Shown: positions 44,955 to 55,376 of the stretch, in pieces
Position numbering within the stretch: position 1 is the stretch's first letter
Layout: each line of letters begins with the position of its first letter
Origin: Agrobacterium larrymoorei
Lineage (GTDB): Bacteria; Pseudomonadota; Alphaproteobacteria; Rhizobiales; Rhizobiaceae
NCBI RefSeq assembly: GCF_013322225.1
Contig: NZ_JAAMFB010000005.1
Coordinates: 62,001 to 126,000 of the forward strand
Length of the DNA: 64,000 bases
Reading direction: 5' to 3'
Translations under genes and position numbers: made by a program
The notes under the pieces: model-generated
What the model was told of the DNA's origin: nothing
What the model saw: only the letters and a program-made list of their open reading frames with translations
Databases searched by the model: none

Positions 44955-46772
44955 TCAGTGAAATACGCTCGCACCCTGATCGGCAGGACCGGCGTTGCGG
45001 CGGAAGGTGGCGAAGAGTTCGCGGCCCATGCCCCATTCATTGTGGGAAAGATCTGCGCGCGCAGGCTCGCGCTTGGAAAGCTCCGCCGCTGAAACCAGCA
45101 CCTCCAGCGTGCCGGAAATCGCGTCCAGACGGATGATGTCGCCATCGCGGATGAGGGAGATCGGGCCGCAGTCGGAAGCCTCAGGCGTCACGTGGATGGC
45201 AGCAGGCACCTTGCCCGAAGCGCCGGACATACGTCCGTCCGTTACCAGCGCAACCTTGAAACCGCGATCCTGTAGAACGCCAAGCGGCGGGGTAAGGCGA
45301 TGCAGTTCCGGCATGCCGCACGCCTTCGGGCCTTGAAAGCGGACAACGGCGATAAAGTCGCGGTTCAGCTTTCCGTCCTTGAAAGCATCCTGAAGCTCCT
45401 GCTGGTCGTTAAACACAAGGGCAGGCGCTTCGATGATGTGGCGCTCCGGCTTGACGGCAGAAATCTTGATAACGCTCTTGCCGAGATTGCCGGTCAGCAT
45501 CTTCAGGCCGCCGGTTGGCTGGAATGGCGTTTCGATGCGGGCGAGAACCTTGGGGTCATGGCTTTCTTCAGGCGCGGCATCCCGAATGATGACGCCGTCT
45601 TCACCAAGCTTGGCGTCGATGGTGTATGCTTCCAGGCCGTGGCCGAAGACGGTGCGAACATCGTCATGGACGAAGCCCTGCTTGAGTAATTGCTTGATCA
45701 AATAACCCATGCCGCCTGCGGCGTGGAAATGGTTCACATCCGCCAGACCGTTCGGATAGACGCGGGCCAGGAGCGGCACGGCGTCCGAAAGATCGGAAAT
45801 ATCCTGCCATGTGAGGATGATACCGGCTGCCCGCGCCATGGCGATGAGGTGCATCGTGTGGTTCGTAGATCCGCCTGTCGCATGAAGGCCAACGACGCCG
45901 TTGACCACGGAACGCTCATCGATCATCTCGCCCGCCGGTGTAAATTCGTTACCCTGCGCGGTAATCGCCAGCGCGCGTCTCGTCGCTTCCTTCGTGAGCG
46001 CGTCGCGCAGCGGCGTGTTCGGGTTGATGAAGGAAGAACCGGGCATATGGAAGCCCATGATCTCCATCAGCATCTGGTTGGAGTTGGCGGTACCGTAGAA
46101 AGTGCAAGTGCCGGGGCCGTGATAGGATTTGGATTCCGCTTCAAGCAACTCCGCACGACCGACCTTGCCTTCCGCATAAAGCTGGCGGATGCGCGACTTC
46201 TCGTCATTGGGCAGACCGGAGGTCATAGGACCAGCGGGAATGAAGACGGCAGGTAGGTGGCCAAAGGAGAGGGCGGCAATGACGAGACCGGGAACGATCT
46301 TGTCGCAGACACCGAGATAGACAGCAGCATCGAACATGTTGTGCGAAAGCCCGATGCCTGCCGCCATGGCAATCGCATCGCGCGAAAACAGCGAAAGCTC
46401 CATGCCCGGCTGGCCCTGCGTTACGCCATCGCACATGGCCGGAACCGCGCCAGCGACCTGCGCAATACCGCCCGCTGCCTTTGCCGCATCGCGGATGATG
46501 GCGGGATAGGTTTCGTAAGGCTGATGCGCCGAGAGCATGTCGTTATAGGCCGTCACAATGCCGAGATTGGGAACCCGGTCGCCGGCAAGGATATCCTTGT
46601 CGGCGGGGGAACAGACAGCAAATCCATGCGCAAGATTTCCGCAGGAGAGAACGGACCGGTGAACGCCTTTGGAAACCTGCAGGCGAAGCCTTTCGAGATA
46701 GGTCTCGCGGTAGGGTTTCGAGCGTTCGACGATGCGGTCGGTAATGGCTTGAATACGTGAATCGGCAGCCAT
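44955..46772 (-). CDS. edd: Phosphogluconate dehydratase Edd
   Basis: 605 residues; converts 6-phosphogluconate to 2-keto-3-deoxy-6-phosphogluconate (Entner-Doudoroff). The IlvD/Edd iron-sulphur signature CDKIVPG is in [33 protein letters not shown]; the second signature [24 protein letters not shown] is near the C-terminus. Downstream of zwf and pgl on the same strand. The 114-bp gap to pgl shows no clear terminator. The aldolase gene (eda) is not in the window. Confidence 0.96.
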   Translation of the reverse strand: MAADSRIQAITDRIVERSKPYRETYLERLRLQVSKGVHRSVLSCGNLAHGFAVCSPADKDILAGDRVPNLGIVTAYNDMLSAHQPYETYPAIIRDAAKAAGGIAQVAGAVPAMCDGVTQGQPGMELSLFSRDAIAMAAGIGLSHNMFDAAVYLGVCDKIVPGLVIAALSFGHLPAVFIPAGPMTSGLPNDEKSRIRQLYAEGKVGRAELLEAESKSYHGPGTCTFYGTANSNQMLMEIMGFHMPGSSFINPNTPLRDALTKEATRRALAITAQGNEFTPAGEMIDERSVVNGVVGLHATGGSTNHTMHLIAMARAAGIILTWQDISDLSDAVPLLARVYPNGLADVNHFHAAGGMGYLIKQLLKQGFVHDDVRTVFGHGLEAYTIDAKLGEDGVIIRDAAPEESHDPKVLARIETPFQPTGGLKMLTGNLGKSVIKISAVKPERHIIEAPALVFNDQQELQDAFKDGKLNRDFIAVVRFQGPKACGMPELHRLTPPLGVLQDRGFKVALVTDGRMSGASGKVPAAIHVTPEASDCGPISLIRDGDIIRLDAISGTLEVLVSAAELSKREPARADLSHNEWGMGRELFATFRRNAGPADQGASVFH

Positions 46773-46886
46773 GGGCGTTCATCCTGTCTTGCTTTGAGAT
46801 GTCGGTCTCGCGCTTGGGACGCCGGGACCGACGATCATGTTGCTATTGCTGTACCGGACATCGCTCTTTAAACGAGCGAACTGAGA

Positions 46887-47585
46887 TTACGGTGCCCAGT
46901 AGATATTGACCGGCGAATCCGCCCTGTTCAGCACGGCGCGAATGGGCATCTCGTCCTCATCCAGATCGGCCTGTGCCTTTTCCAGCGTTTCCTTCTTGGC
47001 CGCCCCCTCGATGTGAAGCACTAGGAAGCTCGCATCGTGCAGAGCGGAAAGATTGAACGTCAGCCTTTCCTCGCCAGCGCCCTCTGCTTCCATGGGCAGA
47101 ACCGCCCGGGGCTCATCGAGGTCGAGTGCCTCTTCGAGATTGTCGCCGCCTGGAAAGAACGAGGCCGTGTGTCCGTCCGTTCCCATTCCAAGGATCACAA
47201 CGTCGAAAGGATCGCAGATATCCGCAGTCTTCACCGTTGCCAGCGTGGCCGCGTCTTCGGCGGAAGCGGCTGACTGATAGAGGGGCAGAAAATAGGCTGC
47301 CGCCGCTTCGTTTTGCAGCAGGTTGTCAGCCACCAGCTTGTGGTTGGAGCGGTCACTATCGGCGGGAACGAAACGCTCGTCCACCAGCGTCACATTGACC
47401 TGACCCCATGCAAGCGGATGCTTCGACAGCGCCTGAAAAAACAGCTTGGGGGTGGAGCCGCCGGAAACGGCAATGCTTGCCGTCCCGCGTTCCTCAAGTG
47501 CCTCTTTCAGCCGTTGGGCAACGTCGCCAGCAAGCTTTTCCGCCAGTTCCGGGCCATTTGCGAAGACGTGCATCTGAGCTTCCAT
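46887..47585 (-). CDS. pgl: 6-phosphogluconolactonase Pgl
   Basis: 232 residues; hydrolyses 6-phosphogluconolactone. SIAVSGGSTPKLFFQAL, VTLVDERFVPADSDRSNHKLV and ILGMGTDGHTASFFPGGDNLEEAL are the family motifs. The ATG at 47585 is chosen: GAGGAG lies 6 nt upstream, about 10 nt after the zwf stop; the longer frame to 47624 runs into zwf. Confidence 0.94.
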   Translation of the reverse strand: MEAQMHVFANGPELAEKLAGDVAQRLKEALEERGTASIAVSGGSTPKLFFQALSKHPLAWGQVNVTLVDERFVPADSDRSNHKLVADNLLQNEAAAAYFLPLYQSAASAEDAATLATVKTADICDPFDVVILGMGTDGHTASFFPGGDNLEEALDLDEPRAVLPMEAEGAGEERLTFNLSALHDASFLVLHIEGAAKKETLEKAQADLDEDEMPIRAVLNRADSPVNIYWAP

Positions 47586-47595
47586 CCGCATCTCC

Positions 47596-49071
47596 TCAGT
47601 CGGCGTCGTGCCAGGTGCGACCATCGCGCTCGATCAGCGCGATCGCACCGCTTGGACCCCATGTGCCGGAGGTGTAGCCCTGCACGCCCTGACCGACAGC
47701 CTCCCAGCTTTTCAGGATCGGATCGACCCACTTCCATGCCGCTTCCACTTCGTCGCGGCGCATGAACAGCGTCTGGTTGGAGCGGATCGTATCCATCAGC
47801 AGGCGCTCGTAAGCATCCGGGCTGCGAACATTGAACGCTTCGGCAAAGCTCATGTCGAGCGATACCTGGCGCAGGCGCATACCGCCCGGGCCGGGGTCTT
47901 TGATGAGCAGAGACTGCTTCACGCCTTCGTCCGGTTGCAGGCGGATGACCAGCTTGTTTGCCTCGACCTTGCCAGCCGCATCATCGAAAATCGAGTGCGG
48001 AATCTGCTTGAAGGTGACGACGATTTCGGAAACGCGGGTTGCAAGGCGCTTGCCGGTGCGGATGTAGAAGGGGACGCCCGCCCAGCGCCAGTTGCCGATC
48101 TCCGCCTTGATGGCAACGAAGGTCTCGGTATTGGAAACACCGCCTTCGAGCTCTTCCAGATAACCCTTGACCGGGCCACCGGCGGAAGCGCCAGCACGAT
48201 ACTGGCCGCGAACGGTGTTTTTCTCGACATTGCTTTCGTTGATAGGCTTCAGCGCACGCAGCACCTTCAGCTTCTCGTCGCGAACCGCTTCTGCATCCAT
48301 CGACGACGGAGGCTCCATGGCAACGAGGCAAAGCAGTTGGAGGATGTGGTTCTGCACCATGTCACGCAGCGCACCGGCCTTGTCGTAGTAACCGGCTCGA
48401 CCCTCGAGGCCAACGGATTCGGCGACCGTGATCTGCACATGATCGATGTGCGCGGAGTTCCACAGCGGCTCGTAAAGCGCATTGGCAAAACGCAGAACCA
48501 TCAGGTTCTGAACGGTTTCCTTGCCGAGGTAGTGGTCGATACGGAAGATTTGCTCTTCCTTGAAGACATTACCCAGCGTGTCGTTGAGTTCGAGCGCAGA
48601 GGCGAGATCGCGGCCAATCGGCTTTTCCACCACGATGCGGGTGGATTTGGTGATCAGTTTGTGATCCCGAATCTTGGAAGCGATATCGCCGAAGATAGCC
48701 GGTGCGACGGCGAGATAGAAAGCACGGATACGATCCTTGCCCTCATCCAGCAGCTTCTTCAGCTTGTCCCAGCCGTCCTCGGTCTTTGCATCCACCGGGA
48801 TATAGAACAGGCGGGCGCAGAACTTGGCGACCTGTGCTTCGTCATACTCGCCCTTTTTCAGGTGTTCCTTGAGCGCGTCTTCGGCGAATTTGCGATATTC
48901 GTCATGCGTCATTACCGAGCGCGACGCACCGATGATGCGCGTCGGTTCGGAGAGCTGGTTCTCCACCTGCCGGTGGTAAAGGGCTGGCAGTAGCTTGCGC
49001 TCCGCCAGATCGCCAGTGCCGCCGAAGACGACGCAATCGAAGGGCTCGACTGGAATGATTTGACTGCTCAT
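47596..49071 (-). CDS. zwf: Glucose-6-phosphate dehydrogenase Zwf
   Basis: 491 residues; oxidises glucose-6-phosphate, entry to Entner-Doudoroff and pentose phosphate routes. NAD(P) loop VFGGTGDLAERKLLPALYH, active site RIDHYLGKE, and GVPFYIRTGKRL are present. First gene of zwf-pgl-edd. The promoter lies in 49072-49219, an AT-rich stretch. Confidence 0.96.
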   Translation of the reverse strand: MSSQIIPVEPFDCVVFGGTGDLAERKLLPALYHRQVENQLSEPTRIIGASRSVMTHDEYRKFAEDALKEHLKKGEYDEAQVAKFCARLFYIPVDAKTEDGWDKLKKLLDEGKDRIRAFYLAVAPAIFGDIASKIRDHKLITKSTRIVVEKPIGRDLASALELNDTLGNVFKEEQIFRIDHYLGKETVQNLMVLRFANALYEPLWNSAHIDHVQITVAESVGLEGRAGYYDKAGALRDMVQNHILQLLCLVAMEPPSSMDAEAVRDEKLKVLRALKPINESNVEKNTVRGQYRAGASAGGPVKGYLEELEGGVSNTETFVAIKAEIGNWRWAGVPFYIRTGKRLATRVSEIVVTFKQIPHSIFDDAAGKVEANKLVIRLQPDEGVKQSLLIKDPGPGGMRLRQVSLDMSFAEAFNVRSPDAYERLLMDTIRSNQTLFMRRDEVEAAWKWVDPILKSWEAVGQGVQGYTSGTWGPSGAIALIERDGRTWHDAD

Positions 49072-49219
49072 ACCGATTCTCTTGCTCTTTACGGGTTTGG
49101 GGCATCCATAATCTAATCGATTTAAAAATGCCAGACTTGTTATGCAGAATTATGATCTTCGCTGGATATGGTGCCTATGCTTTGATCATGCGTGTCTCAT
49201 TCGACCTCTGCTTTTCGAA

Positions 49220-50509
49220 CTAGAATCTGTCGCGGAGTGCAAACCATGATAGCGCCAGAAACAGCAGCGGGGACCTGAATTTCGCTCCACCGGGAAATGA
49301 AGGTACATCAAGCGCAGAAAACTGCTCAAGCGCTTTATCTCTATTCACCACCATGTCGGCATACAGCTTGCCGCAATAATTCGACAACATCACCCCATGG
49401 CCGGAATAGCCGCCGATGGACATGACGCCCGGCATCACCTCGCGCACGAATGGCTGACGCGGCATGGTAATGCCCACCGAACCACCCCAGGCATGGGTCA
49501 TTTCGATGTCGTGTAGGGCCGGATAGATTTCCGCGATCTGCTTGCGGATATGGACGGAAATATCGCGCGGAGAATCTGCGGTGTAGGCTTCGCGCCCGCC
49601 GAACAGCAGGCGGTTGTCCCGTGTCTTGCGGAAGTAACGGACCACGAAACGGGAATCCGCCACAGCTTCCTGTCCGGGAATGACTTGCGGGAAATCATCC
49701 AGCGGAATGGTTGCGCCGATAAAGGAGCGGATCGGCATGATATGCGCTGCCGTTACCGGCTCCAGATTGCCGATATGCGCATTGGTGGCGATCAGCACGC
49801 GGCCTGCGGTAATGGTGCCGCTCGCTGTTTCGATCAGCGTCTTGCCTTGGGCCTGCCTGATGGATTTGGCGGGCGTCATCTCGAAAATGTCCGCACCTGC
49901 ATCCCGTGCAGCTTTCGCCAGGCCGACGAGGAGCTTCATTGGATGGATGTGGCCGGTGCCGGTATCGCGCACGCCGCAATAATAATGGGTCGAGCCCAGC
50001 CTTTCAGCGGTTTCCGCACCTTCCATGAAGGAGATATGCGGGTAGCCGTAACGGCTGGTCATTGCATCCACGCTTTTGCGATAGTCTTTCGCATAAGCCT
50101 TTTTATGCGAGACATTGAGCTGCCCCGGCAAAAATTCCATGTCGATGCCTTGGTCGCGGGCAAAATCCAGCAGGTAGTGCTTGGCCCCTTCGGCGATATC
50201 GAACAAAGCCTTGGAGCGCTCGAAGCCGATTTCGTCTTCCAGATCATCGGGCCAAGCACGCTGGCCGGTGCCGAACTGACCGCCGTTGCGTCCCGAAGCG
50301 CCATCCCCGAAACGATTGGCATCTATCAGGGTGACGGACACGCCCGCTTTGGCGAGATTGTAAGCCGCCTGCAAGCCGGTGAAGCCGCCACCGATAACGG
50401 CGACATCAACGGTACGCGATCCATCCATCGCCGCATATTGCGGTCGGTCTCCGACGGTATTTTCATACCAGGAGATACTCGGCGATATCGGGCTCTGCCA
50501 CGCCATCAT
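49220..50509 (-). CDS. FAD-dependent amine oxidoreductase, PuuB-like (gamma-glutamylputrescine oxidase type)
   Basis: 429 residues, DAO/DadA superfamily. N-terminal FAD site VDVAVIGGGFTGLQAAYNLAKAGVSVTLIDANRFGDGASGRNGGQ; C-terminal GGYSGHGVMLSNYCGKLYADMV. PuuB oxidises gamma-glutamylputrescine. It follows the glutamine-synthetase-like gene by 7 nt, and a putrescine ABC transporter is encoded 6 kb away, supporting polyamine breakdown. Substrate not proven by sequence. Confidence 0.78.
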   Translation of the reverse strand: MMAWQSPISPSISWYENTVGDRPQYAAMDGSRTVDVAVIGGGFTGLQAAYNLAKAGVSVTLIDANRFGDGASGRNGGQFGTGQRAWPDDLEDEIGFERSKALFDIAEGAKHYLLDFARDQGIDMEFLPGQLNVSHKKAYAKDYRKSVDAMTSRYGYPHISFMEGAETAERLGSTHYYCGVRDTGTGHIHPMKLLVGLAKAARDAGADIFEMTPAKSIRQAQGKTLIETASGTITAGRVLIATNAHIGNLEPVTAAHIMPIRSFIGATIPLDDFPQVIPGQEAVADSRFVVRYFRKTRDNRLLFGGREAYTADSPRDISVHIRKQIAEIYPALHDIEMTHAWGGSVGITMPRQPFVREVMPGVMSIGGYSGHGVMLSNYCGKLYADMVVNRDKALEQFSALDVPSFPGGAKFRSPLLFLALSWFALRDRF

Positions 50510-50516
50510 CGCGCCC

Positions 50517-51953
50517 TCACACGTTCAGCAGCAGGAACTCGCGCTCCCACGGGCTGATGACCTGCATGAAGGTCTCGAACTCGCCACGCTTCAGGCCTGC
50601 GTAGAGGCCGACGAATTCATGGCCGAAGACGCGGTCGAATTGCGGTTCGCCTTCCAGAAGGGCTACAGCCTCCAGCAGCCCGCGGGGTAGCTCGATGGAA
50701 CCTTCGTTCGCCGTCTCATAAGTCGGCTCCGTAGGCTCGATATTGTTCATGATGCCGAGCCAGCCGCAGCCGAGTGATGCCGCAAGGGCAAGATAGGGGT
50801 TGGCATCCGAGCTCGGCAGACGGTTTTCCACGCGCCGCGCCGCTGGCCCGGAAATAGGCACTCGGAACGCGGTGGTGCGGTTGTCGTAACCCCAGGCATT
50901 GTTGACCGGGCAGGCCATATCGGGCGTCAGGCGGCGGTAGGAGTTCACATAGGGCGCAAGCATCACCAGCGCATTCGGCACATAACGCTGCATACCGCCG
51001 ACAAAGGAGAAAAATTCCTTGGAAGGGCTGCCATCCTTGTTCGAAAAGACATTTTCGCCCGTTTCGATATCGACCACCGACTGGTGAATATGCATGGCAG
51101 ATCCCGGCATACCCTGCATCGGCTTGGCCATGAAGGTGGCGTAGATGCCATGCTTCAGCGCAGCTTCGCGTATGGTGCGCTTGAACAGGAACACCTGATC
51201 GGCAAGCTCGATAGGATCGCCGTGGCGCAGGTTGATTTCCAGCTGGGCCGGACCTTCCTCATGGATAAGCGTGTCGATTTCCAGACCCTGCTTTTCCGAA
51301 AAATGGTAGATATCATCGATCAACTCGTCGAACTCGTTGATACCGGCAATCGAATAGCTCTGCCCACCGACGATGGAACGACCGGAGCGGCCCTTCGGCG
51401 GATGCAGCGGGTAGTCGGGGTCGTCGTTCATGGCAACGAGGTAGAATTCTATCTCGGGCGCGACGACCGCCTTCCAGCCCTTTTCCCTATAAAGGTCAAG
51501 GACGTTTCTCAGTACGTTGCGTGGCGTGTAGGGAACGAACTTGCCGTCCTGATCCACCACATCGCAGATGACCTGTGCGGTCGGGTCGCTTTCCCACGGA
51601 ACAACGGAGAGTGTTGAGAGATCAGGCACCAGCTTCAGATCGCTATCGCGCGGCTCATAGCGAAAGTTCGCCGTCTCATCCGGGTAGTCGCCGGAAATCG
51701 TGTGGCGATAAAGCGCGGAGGGCAGGGCAAGCGACGTATCGCCGGTAAATTTCGAGGTCGGCATCATCTTGCCGCGCGGAACGCCAGCCAGATCGGGAGT
51801 GATACACTCGATGTCTTCGATGCCGCGTGCTTTCAGCCATTGCGCCGCTTCCCGCCAGGAAGAGCAGCCGCGTGTGGAGGAGACATCTACGGGTATCTTT
51901 TTTGCCATGTTTGCCGGTTTCTTCGGGCGGAGCATGGTTTTCTTGGGGGGCAT
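50517..51953 (-). CDS. Glutamine synthetase family protein, PuuA-like (gamma-glutamylputrescine synthetase type)
   Basis: 478 residues. Catalytic glutamine-synthetase features: VVAPEIEFYLVA, EGPAQLEINLRHGDPIELADQVFLFKRTIREAALKHG, FMAKPMQGMPGSAMHIHQSV and RVENRLPSSDANPYLALAASLGCG. Lacks the adenylylation tyrosine region of GlnA and pairs with a PuuB-like oxidase, so ligation of glutamate to putrescine is likelier than ammonia assimilation. Start uncertain: 51953, or the inner ATG 51908 (MAKKIPVD). Confidence 0.8.
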   Translation of the reverse strand: MPPKKTMLRPKKPANMAKKIPVDVSSTRGCSSWREAAQWLKARGIEDIECITPDLAGVPRGKMMPTSKFTGDTSLALPSALYRHTISGDYPDETANFRYEPRDSDLKLVPDLSTLSVVPWESDPTAQVICDVVDQDGKFVPYTPRNVLRNVLDLYREKGWKAVVAPEIEFYLVAMNDDPDYPLHPPKGRSGRSIVGGQSYSIAGINEFDELIDDIYHFSEKQGLEIDTLIHEEGPAQLEINLRHGDPIELADQVFLFKRTIREAALKHGIYATFMAKPMQGMPGSAMHIHQSVVDIETGENVFSNKDGSPSKEFFSFVGGMQRYVPNALVMLAPYVNSYRRLTPDMACPVNNAWGYDNRTTAFRVPISGPAARRVENRLPSSDANPYLALAASLGCGWLGIMNNIEPTEPTYETANEGSIELPRGLLEAVALLEGEPQFDRVFGHEFVGLYAGLKRGEFETFMQVISPWEREFLLLNV

Positions 51954-52081
51954 AAATCACCGGGTCTGTGTTTCAATTGGCACTATCATAGTCAGACTTT
52001 GACAATTGGCGAGGGGGGAATGCGCATTGACAAGCAGCCTGACTTAGAAAAGAGGAAGTGGGCCAAACTTAGGGAAATTCC

Positions 52082-53266
52082 ATGACGGAAAAATGCGACG
52101 TGGTGATTTTGGGTGCCGGTGCCGCTGGCATGATGTGCGCCATTCGTGCCGGTCAGCGCGGTCGCTCCGTTATCGTTCTGGACCACGCAAAGTCACCGGG
52201 CGAGAAAATCCGGATTTCCGGCGGTGGGCGCTGCAACTTCACCAACATCCATGCCGGGCCGAAGAATTACCTCTCGCAAAACCCGCATTTCGCCAAGTCC
52301 GCGCTTGCAAGATACACCCCACGCGATTTCATCGACCTTGTGGAAAAGCATAGGATTGCCTGGCACGAAAAGACGCTTGGCCAGCTTTTCTGCGATGACA
52401 GCGCCAAGGATATCATCCGCATGTTATTGGCGGAAATGCAGGCCGTTGGTGCGAGGCTCCGGCTTCAGACCGAGATATCGGCTGTCGAACCCGTAGCGAC
52501 GGGCGGATACCGCGTCAGCACCTCTCAAGGCGTAATCGAAGCGACGAGCCTTGTTCTCGCAACAGGCGGCAAATCCATTCCCAAGATGGGCTCTACCGGC
52601 TTTTCCTATCGCATTGCCGAGCAATTCGGCCTGCCGTTGGTGGAGCCACGTCCGGGCCTCGTGCCGCTGACACTCGATCCAGCGCAATTGGAAAAGCTCT
52701 CCGCCCTTTCCGGCGTCGCGGTGCCTGCGGATGTCTCGCACGGCAAAACGAGTTTTCGCGAAGCGCTTCTCTTCACTCATCGAGGTCTAAGCGGCCCGTC
52801 GATCCTGCAAATCTCGTCCTACTGGCGGGAAGGGGAGGCGATCCGCCTCAAGCTGGAACCGGAGATGGATATTGCCGAAAAGCTGAAAATGGCGAAGAAG
52901 GCCAACGGGAAACAATCCGCCCAGACAGCGCTCGCAGACATTCTGCCGAAAAGGCTCGCGCAATATCTTGTCGAGCAATCCGGCATCTCCACGCACCTTG
53001 CGGACCTTTCCGACAAGGCGCTCACATCGCTTGCCGCCAGCGCCCAGGACTGGCAGATCAAGCCTTCCGGCTCGGAAGGCTATCGCACCGCCGAGGTGAC
53101 ATTGGGTGGTGTCGATACAACCTATCTGGATTCGAAAACCATGCAGGCGAAATCCGTCCCAGGCCTTTATTTCATAGGCGAATGCGTAGACGTGACGGGC
53201 TGGCTTGGCGGCTATAATTTCCAGTGGGCATGGGCATCGGGCGTTGCCGCCGGAGAATCTGTGTAG
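52082..53266 (+). CDS. BaiN/YhiN (HI0933-like) family flavoprotein
   Basis: 394 residues. FAD-binding N-terminus CDVVILGAGAAGMMCAIRAGQRGRSVIVLDHAKSPGEKIRISGGGRCNFTN, inner ATGGKSIPKMGSTGFSY, and the C-terminal GLYFIGECVDVTGWLGGYNFQWAWASGVAAGE, all HI0933-like. Its cellular substrate is not known. Divergent from the PuuA-like gene. Confidence 0.85.
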   Translation: MTEKCDVVILGAGAAGMMCAIRAGQRGRSVIVLDHAKSPGEKIRISGGGRCNFTNIHAGPKNYLSQNPHFAKSALARYTPRDFIDLVEKHRIAWHEKTLGQLFCDDSAKDIIRMLLAEMQAVGARLRLQTEISAVEPVATGGYRVSTSQGVIEATSLVLATGGKSIPKMGSTGFSYRIAEQFGLPLVEPRPGLVPLTLDPAQLEKLSALSGVAVPADVSHGKTSFREALLFTHRGLSGPSILQISSYWREGEAIRLKLEPEMDIAEKLKMAKKANGKQSAQTALADILPKRLAQYLVEQSGISTHLADLSDKALTSLAASAQDWQIKPSGSEGYRTAEVTLGGVDTTYLDSKTMQAKSVPGLYFIGECVDVTGWLGGYNFQWAWASGVAAGESV

Positions 53267-53406
53267 AACCGCGAGGTTTTAACACCTTGTTAAGAGCCGG
53301 GAGTCATGCTGACTTTTATGCCAGCACAGCATTTGCTGTACATGACGTCTCGCTGGACGCCGGAACCCGGCATTGAACGGTTATGTTTTTCGTTTGGAAG
53401 CCGCTC

Positions 53407-53538
53407 ATGATCATGTCCAGAAATCGCGCCCGCGCCATCGCAGTTGCCCGCACCCGAGATGACAACCTCGTTTTCGCTTTCCGCCTGAGCCTGATCGCAG
53501 CTGGCGCGATTGCCACCTTGCTGACCGTCGCTCTCTAG
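53407..53538 (+). CDS. Small single-pass membrane protein candidate (43 aa)
   Basis: Reads MIMSRNRARAIAVARTRD then DNLVFAFRLSLIAAGAIATL ending LTVAL: a basic N-terminus and one hydrophobic helix, topology positive-inside. GGAAG lies 6 nt before ATG 53407; an in-frame ATG at 53383 would give 51 residues. Below usual size cut-offs and of unknown function. An - strand frame of 66 codons overlaps here and looks like a shadow. Confidence 0.5.
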   Translation: MIMSRNRARAIAVARTRDDNLVFAFRLSLIAAGAIATLLTVAL

Positions 53539-53559
53539 GCTTTCATCTAGTCGTTCCTA

Positions 53560-53588
53560 AAATGAAACCGGACGGTTGCCCGTCCGGT
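53560..53588 (-). terminator. Terminator of the aceA transcript
   Basis: On the - strand: ACCGGACGG, loop GCAA, CCGTCCGGT (plus positions 53588-53567), followed by TTCATTTT. 9-bp perfect stem, 9 nt after the stop of the gene at 53597. Confidence 0.8.
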
Positions 53589-53596
53589 ATTGCGCA

Positions 53597-53842
53597 TTAC
53601 GCCGCAGCCTTACTCTGCGCCACGATCACCGGGATCATCAGATCGCCCCAGTTTCCGTCGCCGCCGTGGTGGCGGGCGGAGCGGACGAGTTCGACGGAGA
53701 TGCCTGCTTCCACGGCGTTCATGACGGCCTGGTTGAGGCGGTGCAGATCGTTGGCCAGCATGCGAATGGCAGCTTGCTGGCTTTCAGTCATGGCAGAGGA
53801 TTGTTCTTCTGCCCGTTCTCTAACTCTCGAAATCGATGCCAT
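53597..53842 (-). CDS. Conserved hypothetical protein downstream of aceA (81 aa)
   Basis: Small soluble protein, helical first half (ISRVRERAEEQSSAMTESQQAAIRMLANDLHRLNQAVMNAVEAG), then ARHHGGDGNWGDLMIPVIVAQSKAAA. GGAGGAAAA precedes the ATG (53842) by 6 nt. Lies 23 nt after aceA and before its terminator, so co-transcribed with isocitrate lyase. No known domain. Confidence 0.75.
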   Translation of the reverse strand: MASISRVRERAEEQSSAMTESQQAAIRMLANDLHRLNQAVMNAVEAGISVELVRSARHHGGDGNWGDLMIPVIVAQSKAAA

Positions 53843-53865
53843 TGTCTTTTCCTCCGATTGACTGG

Positions 53866-55155
53866 TTACTCTGCGGCCGGGCGGAACTGGTCGTGCTCGG
53901 TCGATTCCTTCATGGCGGTGGTTGATGAGGCGCCTCCGGAGATTGCGACGGATACCGCGTCGAAATAGCCGGTGCCGACTTCCCTCTGATGCTTGGTTGC
54001 GGTGTAGCCATTGATTTCGGCTGCGAATTCCGCTTCCTGAAGCTCCGAATAGGCTGCCATCTGACGATCCTTGTAGTCGCGTGCCAGTTCGAACATGCCG
54101 TAATTCAACTGGTGGAAACCGGCAAGGGTGATGAACTGGAACTTGTAGCCCATGGCTCCCAGCTCGCGCTGGAACTTGGCAATCGTCGAATCGTCCAGAT
54201 TTTTCTTCCAGTTGAAGGACGGTGAGCAATTATAGGCAAGCTTCTTGCCCGGATGCACCTTGTGCACGCCTTCTGCGAATTTGCGCGCCTGCTCCAGATC
54301 CGGCTTCGATGTCTCGCACCAGATAAGATCGCAATAAGGGGCGTAAGCATTGGCGCGGGCGATGCAGGGTTCGAGGCCGTTCTTGACCTGATAGAAACCT
54401 TCCACGGTGCGACCGGCATCATAATCGACAAAGGGGCGGTCACGCTCATCGATGTCCGAAGTCAGAAGCTTGGCCGCTTCCGCATCGGTACGGGCAATAA
54501 CGAGCGTTGGCGTGCCCATGACGTCGGCTGCCAGCCGCGCTGCCGTCAGGTTGCGGATATGGGCCGCTGTCGGGATCAGAACCTTGCCGCCCAGATGGCC
54601 GCACTTCTTCTCCGATGCCAGCTGGTCCTCATAGTGAACGCCCGCCGCGCCTGCCTCAATAAAGGCTTTCATGATTTCGAAGGCGTTCAGCGGTCCACCA
54701 AAACCTGCTTCTGCATCGGCAACGATAGGCGCGAACCATGTCTCGACGGAAAGGCCCTTGCCTTCTGCTGTTTCGATCTGGTCTGCACGCTGAAGCGTCT
54801 TGTTGATACGCTTTGCCAGTTCCGGTGCGGCATTGGCCGGATAAAGCGACTGGTCTGGATACATGGCGGACGCCGTGTTGGCATCTGCCGCAACCTGCCA
54901 GCCAGAAAGATAGATGGCCTTCAATCCAGCACGAACCATCTGCATGGCCTGGTTGCCGGAAAGTGCGCCGAGCGCGTTGATGAAGCTTTCCTCGTTGATT
55001 AACTTCCAGAGACGATTGGCACCCATTTCGGCCAGCGAATGTCGGATTTCGATGGAGCCGCGAAGCTTCAGCACATCATCGGTGCTGTAGGTGCGTTCTA
55101 TGCCATCGAAGCGGCCTTGAGGTGCAGCAGGAACCAGTTTGTAAAAATCAGTCAC
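53866..55155 (-). CDS. aceA: Isocitrate lyase AceA
   Basis: 429 residues; splits isocitrate to glyoxylate and succinate in the glyoxylate shunt, needed on acetate or fatty acids. Catalytic motif KKCGHLGGK with Cys185, plus [10 protein letters not shown] and [12 protein letters not shown]. Standard bacterial length. Divergent from a RamB/ScfR-like regulator that probably controls it. Malate synthase is not in the window. Confidence 0.97.
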   Translation of the reverse strand: MTDFYKLVPAAPQGRFDGIERTYSTDDVLKLRGSIEIRHSLAEMGANRLWKLINEESFINALGALSGNQAMQMVRAGLKAIYLSGWQVAADANTASAMYPDQSLYPANAAPELAKRINKTLQRADQIETAEGKGLSVETWFAPIVADAEAGFGGPLNAFEIMKAFIEAGAAGVHYEDQLASEKKCGHLGGKVLIPTAAHIRNLTAARLAADVMGTPTLVIARTDAEAAKLLTSDIDERDRPFVDYDAGRTVEGFYQVKNGLEPCIARANAYAPYCDLIWCETSKPDLEQARKFAEGVHKVHPGKKLAYNCSPSFNWKKNLDDSTIAKFQRELGAMGYKFQFITLAGFHQLNYGMFELARDYKDRQMAAYSELQEAEFAAEINGYTATKHQREVGTGYFDAVSVAISGGASSTTAMKESTEHDQFRPAAE

Positions 55156-55376
55156 ATCTCTCTCCCATGTTCATTTCTCTAAATCGTTTATCGCTACCCA
55201 ATCCACGATTTGATGTGACTGAATTTACATTTATTGGCTGATAGTCGCTAGATAAAAAGGAAAATCAGTGACTTGAAATGGGTTATGCTGTATCGTCTTT
55301 GACAGGGTGGCTTTGTAAAAATGTCAATTTTGTAAATCCCACAGATTGTACGTGCTTTGTCAAAAAGAGAGGTGGC
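55156..55376. promoter_or_regulatory. Divergent aceA/regulator control region with TTTGTAAA repeats
   Basis: AT-rich. Contains CTTTGTAAA (55311-55319), TTTGTAAA (55329-55336, 18 bp on), CTTTGTCAAA (55355-55364) and, inverted, ATTTACATTT (55223-55232). They resemble the TTTGCAAA-type site of the related RamB of Corynebacterium. The spacing of the first two is close to two helical turns. Confidence 0.5.
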
